Below, one piece after another: positions 1 to 5,300 of a stretch of DNA of 6,326 nt (the stretch's first letter is position 1; the number at the start of each line of letters is the position of its first letter). A program made the translations under genes and the position numbers. Where the stretch lies: positions 1 to 6,326 of the forward strand of contig JANWVD010000052.1 in NCBI GenBank assembly GCA_025057715.1, read 5' to 3'. Source of the stretch: Aquificaceae bacterium. GTDB taxonomy: Bacteria; Aquificota; Aquificia; Aquificales; Aquificaceae. Below the pieces are notes generated by a model. It made no database searches. It saw only the letters and a list, made by a program, of their open reading frames with translations, and was not told the DNA's origin.

Positions 1-210
1 GGTCTGTTGGGCATTTTAATCCTCTGGTTTAGGTATTTTGGTTTTTTATTTTCTTTAAGGCTTTCGCGCGAAAGTGCACTTTTGCTGCCTTTTTTACTAA
101 TGCTTGCTTGGCATCTATTTTCATCCGTCTTTACGCATTTTTGGGATGCCTTGCTACCTATGTATCTTTTATTTTTCACATTAGCGCAGGTTAAGCTCCG
201 TGCTACATAG
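1..210 (+). CDS. LptF-like permease, C-terminal fragment (5' end outside window)
   Basis: The frame is open from the first base, so this is the last 69 residues of a longer membrane protein, ending at TAG 208-210. What is visible is two hydrophobic stretches (roughly residues 4-17 and 26-45) and a third ending near residue 63, separated by a short basic/acidic loop (LRLSRESA). This matches the last transmembrane part of the YjgP/YjgQ (LptF/LptG) permease family. The stronger argument is context: the next gene is an LptG-type member of the same family and overlaps this one by 11 nt, which is the usual lptF-lptG tandem. LptF and LptG form the inner-membrane part of the LptB2FG transporter that extracts lipopolysaccharide and feeds it to LptC/LptA. 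The fragment is too short and generic to be certain; another polytopic protein remains possible. A TTG at 7-9 could be read as a start, but upstream codons are open, so it is more likely internal. Confidence 0.5.
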   Translation, partial: GLLGILILWFRYFGFLFSLRLSRESALLLPFLLMLAWHLFSSVFTHFWDALLPMYLLFFTLAQVKLRAT

Positions 211-1219
211 GTATGTTTTCTTAAATTGCCTAAAGTATACCCTTGGTTTAACAATAGGATTGGTTGGTATTTTGCAAATATACCTCTTAGGTGATGCTCT
301 CTTTTCAAAGAGAGCTTTTCTTAGCCTGTTTTTTTGGTCTTTGCCCGTTTTTATTTTCTACGCCTTGCCGGTTATTGTCTCAATTTCCTGTATTTTGGTT
401 CTTAGAAGTCTTCAAAGAAGGCGCCTTGACTTTGCCTTTTTTAGCTTTGGGATGTCGCCCTTTAAGCTCTCTCTTATGTTTGCGCCGATAGGCGCGTTTT
501 TGGCAATCCTTTCCTTTATCCTGAGTTTGCACGCTTATCCCATGGGTCAATCAAGGCTGAATCTTTCCAAAGAGCCCGGGGGCGTTATAAAAGACCTCTG
601 GCTTGTGCAAAAGTTTTCAGATAAGACCCTTTTTTACCACTTTGGCATCGTGGATTTATCAAGCGGGAATGTTTATGATGTCTCGGTTCTTGAGCTTAAG
701 GGTTATAGCATCACTAGGCTATCTCAGGGTAAAACTGGCACTTGGCTTGGTAAGACTCTTAAGCTCGAATCTGCAAAGGTGCTTGACCTTTTTTCAGGTC
801 AGGAAATTGTGAGGGATTTAACCTACGACTATGTCGTTCTTGAAAAGGTAGGTCAGCTCGCCAAAAGACCAGAAGAGCTTAAAATGACAGAGCTCATCCT
901 CCTTACATCAATTGGCAAGCAAATCGGGCTAAATCACAGGCAGTTTTTGCGAGAGATTGTCATAAGGGTCTTAAATTCCCTTGCCGTTTTTGTTTGTAGC
1001 TTTAGCGCCGTTGCTTTTGGTCTTTCTACGCGCTCTTGGAAGTTTTCTTTTGCCATTTTTGTAGCAATTTTTACCCTCCATTGGCTTTCGTTAAATGTAT
1101 TTTCGACTCTTCTTGAGAAAACAACCCTTAGCGTTAAGGTTTCGCTCCTAACTTATATGCCAGTTTTTATAGTTTTAACAATCAGCCTTTACTATCTTCG
1201 CAAACTTCGCAGGGTCTAA
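200..1219 (+). CDS. lptG: LptG-type lipopolysaccharide export permease (YjgP/YjgQ family)
   Basis: 339 residues, close to the family's usual 350-360. The layout is the family's: three N-terminal transmembrane helices (about 12-31, 45-70, 90-113), a soluble beta-rich periplasmic region (about 115-255) and three C-terminal helices (about 257-275, 281-303, 312-332). The segment after helix 2 (residues 66-90, with LVLRSLQRRRLDFAFFSFGM) fits the conserved cytoplasmic coupling region where the family has a run of Arg and an 'a.GiS' motif. By family knowledge the protein pairs with LptF and the ATPase LptB to move LPS from the inner membrane. The GTG start at 200 overlaps the previous gene by 11 nt, pointing to translational coupling; only a weak AGG lies about 9 nt upstream. 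Its 3' end overlaps tpiA, which is on the other strand, by 45 nt. LptF and LptG are hard to tell apart by eye, so the LptG label rests partly on gene order. Confidence 0.8.
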   Translation: MLHRYVFLNCLKYTLGLTIGLVGILQIYLLGDALFSKRAFLSLFFWSLPVFIFYALPVIVSISCILVLRSLQRRRLDFAFFSFGMSPFKLSLMFAPIGAFLAILSFILSLHAYPMGQSRLNLSKEPGGVIKDLWLVQKFSDKTLFYHFGIVDLSSGNVYDVSVLELKGYSITRLSQGKTGTWLGKTLKLESAKVLDLFSGQEIVRDLTYDYVVLEKVGQLAKRPEELKMTELILLTSIGKQIGLNHRQFLREIVIRVLNSLAVFVCSFSAVAFGLSTRSWKFSFAIFVAIFTLHWLSLNVFSTLLEKTTLSVKVSLLTYMPVFIVLTISLYYLRKLRRV

Positions 1220-1906
1220 GCTCGCCCCTCCTACCAAAAGCCCGTCAACATTGGGCATTTTAAGAAACTCGCCGGCATTTTCTAAATTTACGCTCCCGCC
1301 ATATAGGACCTTTACGCTAAGTTCAGAGCTCTCAAGGATTGACTTAACGGTTTCTTTTATAAAGCCATGCATCTTCTCTGCGTCCTCTGGGCTTGCCGGA
1401 TTTCCGCTCCCAATTGCCCAAATAGGCTCGTAGGCAATAATTAAGCTCTTTAACTTATCTACATTCCCAAGAGCCAGCCTAAGCTGGGACTTTATAACCT
1501 CAAAGGCAACCCCGGCTTGACGCTCCTCGAGGCTCTCACCAATACATAAAACCGGCTCTATGCCCGCTTTTAAAGCAGCGCTTAGCTTCTTTCCAATTAG
1601 CTCGTTGCTCTCGCCAAAAATCTGGCGCCTCTCAGAGTGCCCAACTAAGGCAAGGCTGACATTGAGCTCTTTTAGCATACTTAAGGAAACTTCCCCAGTA
1701 AATGCCCCCTTTTCTTCAAAGTAGAAGTTTTGAGCCCCTATGCCAAACTCGCCCTCAAAGTCTCTAAAAACAAACAAATTCACGCAAGGGGTAAAGAATG
1801 CAACTTGCTTTTCATACTCTTTAATCTCGGGTAAGATGGCGCTAAGATAGCTTCTTAGCCCCGAGGCGGTCATATTCATCTTAAAGTTTGCAAACTTTAG
1901 CTTCAT
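1175..1906 (-). CDS. tpiA: triosephosphate isomerase
   Basis: Interconverts dihydroxyacetone phosphate and glyceraldehyde 3-phosphate in glycolysis and gluconeogenesis, in the cytoplasm. All catalytic residues are present: Asn7 and Lys9 in NFKMN, the electrophile His90 in VGHSERR, and the base Glu160 in AYEPIWAIGSG. The mobile loop 6 follows Glu160. The phosphate-binding glycines are seen in YGGS (202-205) and VGG (225-227). At 243 residues it is slightly shorter than the common 250. N-F-K replaces the more usual N-W-K, a conservative variant found in several bacterial groups. The ATG at 1906 overlaps the TGA of the upstream CoA-ligase gene in an ATGA junction, and no Shine-Dalgarno precedes it, so translation is probably coupled. 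The last 14 codons lie antisense to the end of lptG. Family identity is very secure. Confidence 0.98.
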   Translation of the reverse strand: MKLKFANFKMNMTASGLRSYLSAILPEIKEYEKQVAFFTPCVNLFVFRDFEGEFGIGAQNFYFEEKGAFTGEVSLSMLKELNVSLALVGHSERRQIFGESNELIGKKLSAALKAGIEPVLCIGESLEERQAGVAFEVIKSQLRLALGNVDKLKSLIIAYEPIWAIGSGNPASPEDAEKMHGFIKETVKSILESSELSVKVLYGGSVNLENAGEFLKMPNVDGLLVGGASLDPAKFAKIVKADC

Positions 1907-2895
1907 ATTGTTGAATAAAGCGGCTTTACCCTGCCCTCTGGTGATGAATCTTCAAAGTCTCTGGGGACATTTAGCTCTATAATGCAATCAACAAGCTCGT
2001 GGTAAAAGTTAGCAACCTTAACAAGCCCGGTCTTTTTGCCAACTTCCTCAAAGGCTCTAATTTTGTCCGTTGCCTTGCCTTTGCCCCTCTCTACTATAGC
2101 CCCGGCATGACCAAAGGCCACACCCTCGAGCTTTTCTTGAAACTTCCCGGCAACAAAGGCCGCGACCGGAATCTTCCACTGACCTTTTTCATACAGCTCT
2201 AAAATCTTGTAAGCCGCCTGCTCTTCGTAAGAGCCGCCGACCTCACCTTGGATGATAAGCCCTTTAACATTTTCATCTGAGGCAATATCCTTTATAACAT
2301 CCTCAAAGGTAGTGCAAGATATCACATCCCCACCAAGCGCAAGAGCCATATAGACCCCAAAGCCCCGGCGCTTAAACATCTCTGCGGTTGTTGTGGTTAG
2401 CCCCCCAGACTTTGAAAGTATGACAAGTCCCCCCGGCGCATATGCAATGCTTGGGTCTTTACCGCCTATTGCCCCCACCCTTGCCGGAATCGAGGGCACA
2501 ATGCACCCAAGCGAAGTAGGACCAACAATTCTTGCCCCCTTTTCCAAAGCGTAGTGATAGAAGTAAACAGTGTCTCTAATTGGCACATGCTCTGTGATGA
2601 TGTAAATAAGTTTTATCCCCGCATCAAGCAGCTCAATGACAGCATCTTTCACCGAAGCTGGGGGAACATAGACAAGCCCTGCGTTAATCTCAGGATGGTC
2701 AGAAATTGCTTGCCTAACGGAGTTATAAACCCTGACATTTGCCACCGTGCTTCCGCCCTTTCCTGGGGTCACACCCGCAAGCACAAACCCCGGATAGAGA
2801 GCCTCAGACTCTGCAACCACCTGCGAAGCCTCGCGACCAGTTATGCCCATCACCACAAAGCGCGTCTCAGAGTTTAGATAAACCGTCCCTTTCAT
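1903..2895 (-). CDS. succinyl-CoA synthetase alpha (SucD) family subunit, ATP-citrate-lyase/citryl-CoA-synthetase-like
   Basis: The alpha subunit of an NDP-forming acyl-CoA synthetase carries the CoA-binding Rossmann domain and the phosphorylated histidine. Visible are the CoA-binding turn GITGREASQ (17-25), PGKGG (44-48), the second-domain motifs GGD (188-190) and GEVGG (217-221), and the active-site His263 in FGHAGAI. Several signatures differ from ordinary SucD: GPTSLG at 125-130 in place of GPNCPG, GAIGG at 141-145, and SKSGGLT at 161-167 in place of SRSGTLT. These look more like the equivalent part of ATP-citrate lyase (GPATVGG, NTGG, SRSGGM). The protein is 330 residues against about 290 for SucD, with an extra C-terminal tail after about 309. 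So the substrate may be citrate or another acid rather than succinate. No beta (SucC-like) partner lies in the window, and this subunit alone should not be active. The start lies 13 nt after the rsmA stop, and the gene overlaps tpiA by 4 nt. Confidence 0.85.
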   Translation of the reverse strand: MKGTVYLNSETRFVVMGITGREASQVVAESEALYPGFVLAGVTPGKGGSTVANVRVYNSVRQAISDHPEINAGLVYVPPASVKDAVIELLDAGIKLIYIITEHVPIRDTVYFYHYALEKGARIVGPTSLGCIVPSIPARVGAIGGKDPSIAYAPGGLVILSKSGGLTTTTAEMFKRRGFGVYMALALGGDVISCTTFEDVIKDIASDENVKGLIIQGEVGGSYEEQAAYKILELYEKGQWKIPVAAFVAGKFQEKLEGVAFGHAGAIVERGKGKATDKIRAFEEVGKKTGLVKVANFYHELVDCIIELNVPRDFEDSSPEGRVKPLYSTI

Positions 2896-2902
2896 CCTCT
2901 TT

Positions 2903-2908
2903 ATTATC
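2903..2908 (-). promoter_or_regulatory. candidate -10 box for the CoA-ligase alpha gene (leaderless)
   Basis: On the - strand, GATAAT (5 of 6 to TATAAT) follows the rsmA TGA directly and lies 7 nt before the ATG at 2895. A transcript from it would begin at or next to the start codon. The AGAGG that follows touches the ATG and is too close to serve as a Shine-Dalgarno site. No convincing -35 box is seen. It would let the CoA-ligase and tpiA genes be transcribed apart from rsmA. Inferred from position and sequence only. Confidence 0.45.
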
Positions 2909-3658
2909 TCACAAACGCGGGGGGAGTGCCCCCCGCTGCCCCCCCATTAAGAAAATCTTGACAAAGTCAACAACTTCAAGCTCATGCACCCTCTTTTGCG
3001 GCTCTATCCCTAATGAGCTTAAGAGCTCTAAGCTAAGCTTATTCCCAAGCTTGACATTGGGCTTTCTAAAGACCTCTTTTAAAAACTTCATATATCCAAA
3101 GGTCTCTAAGTTATCCCCATCTATTTTCTTAAGCGCTATTAACCCAGATTGCACCTTGGGCACTGGTCTAAAGAACCTCCCCGGCACGGTCATTAGATAC
3201 CTAACTTCAAAAAATGTTTTAACAAAAACAGAAATCCAAGAGCTCTCTCTTTCTAACCTCTCTGCTACCTCCTTTTGCAAAAGAAAAAGCCCGTCTTTTA
3301 TGCACGCTCTTTTGGCAACAAAGTTAATAACTATTGCGCTCCAGCTACAATAAGGCAAATTTCCAAAAACTCTCAATCCTTCCCCAAGGGCGCAAAAGTC
3401 AAACTCCCTCGCATCTGCGTGGAAAATTAAAACCCTCTTATCCTCTATTTTGCTAAGTTTTTGTATCATCTCTTTGTCTATTTCAATAAGATAGAGCTTA
3501 TCGAAGTTAAATTTTAAAACCTCAGCAGTTAAATTCCCGCTTCCTGGACCAATCTCTATTAAAATATCCCCCTCTTTGGGATTTAGAAATCTTGCTATGC
3601 TTTGACAAACGCCTTGAGATATAAGTATGTGCTGCCCAAGCGACTTTTTAAGCCTCAT
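2909..3658 (-). CDS. rsmA: 16S rRNA (adenine(1518)-N6/adenine(1519)-N6)-dimethyltransferase RsmA/KsgA
   Basis: Dimethylates the two adjacent adenines in the 3'-terminal helix of 16S rRNA late in small-subunit assembly, using S-adenosylmethionine. Motifs in order: KKSLGQH (4-10) at the N terminus, the SAM-binding motif I EIGPGSGNLT (35-44), the acidic ribose-binding IEID (58-61), the catalytic motif IV NLPY (100-103), QKEVAERL (128-135), and FRPVPKVQSG (163-172). The helical C-terminal domain has R-V-H-E-L near 223-227. At 249 residues it is a little short. The usual loop after the AERL motif (family: pgskdYg) is missing about four residues. The C terminus carries about 11 Gly/Pro/Arg-rich residues (239-249) encoded by the GC-rich hairpin, unlike family ends. 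The ATG at 3658 has no Shine-Dalgarno site and lies 14 nt from the divergent gene. Confidence 0.96.
   Translation of the reverse strand: MRLKKSLGQHILISQGVCQSIARFLNPKEGDILIEIGPGSGNLTAEVLKFNFDKLYLIEIDKEMIQKLSKIEDKRVLIFHADAREFDFCALGEGLRVFGNLPYCSWSAIVINFVAKRACIKDGLFLLQKEVAERLERESSWISVFVKTFFEVRYLMTVPGRFFRPVPKVQSGLIALKKIDGDNLETFGYMKFLKEVFRKPNVKLGNKLSLELLSSLGIEPQKRVHELEVVDFVKIFLMGGQRGALPPRL
2917..2936 (-). terminator. GC-rich perfect hairpin at the 3' end of rsmA; possible terminator or attenuator
   Basis: On the + strand GCGGGGGG (2917-2924) and CCCCCCGC (2929-2936) are exact inverted repeats around the tetraloop AGTG: an 8-bp all-GC stem. In the rsmA reading direction it is preceded by another run of seven G (2945-2939) and followed by GTTTGTGA, which is only a weak U-tract. 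It lies inside the last codons of rsmA, just before the candidate promoter of the next gene. It could end or slow rsmA transcription, stabilise its 3' end, or be a small dispersed palindromic repeat. The structure is seen directly; its function is a guess. Confidence 0.45.
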
Positions 3659-3660
3659 AA

Positions 3661-3666
3661 TACAAT
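3661..3666 (+). promoter_or_regulatory. candidate -10 box for the YaaA-like gene (leaderless)
   Basis: TACAAT (5 of 6 to TATAAT) is followed by 6 nt and then the ATG at 3673, so the predicted transcript starts at about the first base of the start codon. No Shine-Dalgarno lies between. The upstream promoter half would fall inside the 5' end of rsmA, where no good -35 is seen. Confidence 0.45.
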
Positions 3667-3669
3667 ATC
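3664..3669 (-). promoter_or_regulatory. candidate -10 box for rsmA (leaderless)
   Basis: GATATT on the - strand ends 5 nt before the rsmA ATG. It matches TATAAT at only 4 of 6 positions but keeps the key A2 and T6. It shares bases 3664-3666 with the opposing -10 candidate of the neighbouring gene. The whole intergenic gap is 14 nt, so any rsmA promoter must lie here or inside the neighbouring gene. No clear -35 is visible. Confidence 0.3.
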
Positions 3670-3672
3670 AAG

Positions 3673-4287
3673 ATGATAATTTTTTTGCTTCCGCATAGCA
3701 AAAAGCAATCAAAGATATATCTTAAAGACTGCCTTGGCAAATCCCCCCCGCCTGCGATTGCAAATGTTGATAGAGGTCAAAACCTATTACCCCTTTGGCG
3801 GCTTTTAAAGGGTCCTTTTTGGGAAAGTCTTGACCTTCCTGCTTTACCACCAAGTGTTAGAGAATTTATCCTAAATAACTCCTTGGTTTTATCACCGGTC
3901 TTTGGTCTTATATCCCCCAAAGAGTGCGTATATTATCACCCGTTTGGCTATAAAGAACTCAAAGAAAGCCTAAGCTCTATTAAAATTATTGCAAAGAATA
4001 GGCTAAACGGCGCAAAAATCTTCCTCTTTTGCAGCTCTTTTGAGGCTTCTTTAATAAAGAGCGTCAAAGCATCTCAAATCTTTGAATTTCGCTTTCGCAA
4101 AGCTGGCAATTTACTAAAAGACCGCAGGCGCTACCTTGCATATTGTCTCAGATACATCGCCGAATACTGCCCTGACCTATCTTGCTTAGAGAGGATAAAC
4201 TTCCTTGATTACAAGGTAGAATCAATTCACTCCGAAGGCTTTAAAACCACCATCCTACTTTCTTCCCCTGGAAGATATGAGATATAA
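3673..4287 (+). CDS. divergent, short YaaA/DUF328-like protein
   Basis: 204 residues, no signal peptide or membrane helix. Identity is suggested by a series of weak but ordered matches to the YaaA (DUF328, peroxide stress response) family, which is usually about 250 residues. They are: MIIFLLPHSKKQ at the N terminus (family: liLLsPsk/eg); LVLSPVFGLISPKECVYYHP at about 71-90 (family: lSGLYGll.P.d...pY); IFLFCSSFEASLI at about 115-127 (family: vinLaS.eY); FEFRFRKAGNLLKDRRRYLA at about 136-155 (family: f...kkaRG...R); then a closing strand near 186-195. E. coli YaaA binds DNA and lowers intracellular iron under peroxide stress; that role cannot simply be carried over. The many Lys/Arg at 136-155 would suit nucleic-acid binding. 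The ATG at 3673 lies 14 nt from divergent rsmA and has no Shine-Dalgarno. Its TAA stop lies within the TATAAT preceding the next gene. Confidence 0.6.
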   Translation: MIIFLLPHSKKQSKIYLKDCLGKSPPPAIANVDRGQNLLPLWRLLKGPFWESLDLPALPPSVREFILNNSLVLSPVFGLISPKECVYYHPFGYKELKESLSSIKIIAKNRLNGAKIFLFCSSFEASLIKSVKASQIFEFRFRKAGNLLKDRRRYLAYCLRYIAEYCPDLSCLERINFLDYKVESIHSEGFKTTILLSSPGRYEI

Positions 4288-4288
4288 T
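4283..4288 (+). promoter_or_regulatory. perfect TATAAT -10 box 7 nt before the glycosyltransferase start
   Basis: The consensus hexamer TATAAT is followed by 7 nt (TCAAGCT) and the GTG at 4296, so transcription would begin at the start codon. Bases 4285-4287 are also the TAA stop of the YaaA-like gene. No Shine-Dalgarno precedes the GTG, which favours leaderless translation or coupling over the 8-nt gap. No strong -35 is visible about 17 nt upstream, and there is no TGn extension. Confidence 0.5.
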
Positions 4289-4295
4289 TCAAGCT

Positions 4296-5300
4296 GTGCT
4301 ACTTTCTATAGTAATCCCTGTTTATAACGAAGAGGAAAACCTCCCAGAACTTTATAGAAGGCTAAAGCCAATAGCTGAGCTTTATAACCACGAGATTATC
4401 TTCATCGACGATGGCTCAAGCGATGACTCTTGGCAGGTTTTGCTATCTTTAGCAGAAAAAGACCAAAACGTAAAGCTAATTCGCTTTCGCAGAAACTTTG
4501 GTCAAACCTCGGCTCTTTATGCCGGCTTTGAGTTTGCAAGTGGTGATGTTATTGTTACAATGGACGCAGATTTGCAAAATGACCCATCTGACATCCCAAG
4601 GCTGATTGAGGTTTTAAATAATGGCTATCACATAGTAAGCGGTTGGCGAAAAGACCGCAAGGATAGCTTCCTAAGCAGGCGCCTTCCATCAATGATTGCC
4701 AACTGGCTTATATCAAAGGTCACTGGCATAAGGATTCACGACTTTGGTTGCACTCTCAAGGCTTATCGCTCTCAGGTTGTTAAAAACTTCGAACTTTACG
4801 GGGATTTACATAGATTTTTACCAGCTCTTGGCGTAAGACTTGGCGCAAAAATCACTGAAATCCCAGTCAAGCACCACCCAAGGCTGTATGGCAAGTCCAA
4901 ATACGGCATTAGCAGAACCCTTCGGGTTCTTTTGGATATTTTCCTCGTGAAGTTTTTAAACGAATACATAAGCAAGCCTATGTATGTTTTTGGCTCGATT
5001 GGCGCCATTCTTTTCTTAATTGGTAGCCTCTCAGTGTTGTATCTTGTTTTTATAAAGCTCCTTCTTAATCAAGATATTGGCGATAGACCTCTGCTTTTAA
5101 TGGGAATTATGTGCGTCCTTGCCGGCATTCAACTTCTATCAACCGGCATCTTAGCTGAACTTTTAGTAAGGATATACTACTCAAGCAAGTCACAAAAACC
5201 CTACTACATCCAAGAAGTGGTCAATTTTAACCTACCCGAGCCTCCTGCAAATACTTCCCACAATCACAGCTCTTATAACCAAAATCATCCGCCATCTTGA
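4296..5300 (+). CDS. GT2-family polyprenyl-phosphate type glycosyltransferase (GtrB/ArnC/DPM1-like)
   Basis: Probably transfers a sugar from a nucleotide donor to undecaprenyl phosphate at the cytoplasmic face of the inner membrane, for cell-envelope glycan or lipid modification. The GT-A domain has LLSIVIPVYNEEENLPELY (2-20), FIDDGSSDDSW (36-46), the metal-binding DAD in MDADLQNDP (89-97) and HHPRLYGKSKYG (193-204), all typical of the dolichol/undecaprenyl-phosphate sugar synthase branch. Two transmembrane helices follow (about 230-253 and 264-292), as in GtrB and ArnC. Family similarity ends near YYIQEVV (303-309). The remaining 24 residues are rich in Asn, Ser, His and Pro and coincide exactly with the 74 nt antisense to the phosphorylase gene. 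The GTG start gives the expected N terminus. The sugar and final acceptor cannot be told from sequence; the lptFG genes at the other end of the window fit a general envelope theme only loosely. Confidence 0.9.
   Translation: MLLSIVIPVYNEEENLPELYRRLKPIAELYNHEIIFIDDGSSDDSWQVLLSLAEKDQNVKLIRFRRNFGQTSALYAGFEFASGDVIVTMDADLQNDPSDIPRLIEVLNNGYHIVSGWRKDRKDSFLSRRLPSMIANWLISKVTGIRIHDFGCTLKAYRSQVVKNFELYGDLHRFLPALGVRLGAKITEIPVKHHPRLYGKSKYGISRTLRVLLDIFLVKFLNEYISKPMYVFGSIGAILFLIGSLSVLYLVFIKLLLNQDIGDRPLLLMGIMCVLAGIQLLSTGILAELLVRIYYSSKSQKPYYIQEVVNFNLPEPPANTSHNHSSYNQNHPPS

Noticed and set aside
61..74. 14-bp perfect palindrome CTTTCGCGCGAAAG
   Set aside because: It sits in the lptF-like coding sequence (LSRES) and is not repeated in the window. 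A binding site cannot be supported, and a chance origin is likely.
291..812. Two short + strand frames (291-491 and 603-812)
   Set aside because: They are out-of-frame shadows within lptG, whose frame is well supported by membrane topology and family motifs.
1196..1211. Direct repeat CTTCGCA, twice, at a 9-nt period
   Set aside because: It encodes LRKLR at the basic end of LptG and is too short to count as a repeat element.
2554..2877. 107-residue open frame on the + strand
   Set aside because: It lies wholly antisense to the CoA-ligase alpha gene and has no family features or ribosome binding site.
2739..3353. 204-residue open frame on the + strand across the rsmA/CoA-ligase junction
   Set aside because: It is antisense to two secure genes. 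Its translation is Pro/Ser-rich with no recognisable domain, and it arises from the codon bias of the opposite strand.
4796..5008. 70-residue - strand frame
   Set aside because: Antisense to the conserved end of the glycosyltransferase domain, with no independent support.
3673..5300. A defence or other novel multi-gene system formed by the YaaA-like and glycosyltransferase genes
   Set aside because: The two have no functional link visible in sequence, there is a promoter-like box between them, and no nuclease, toxin or sensor domain is present.
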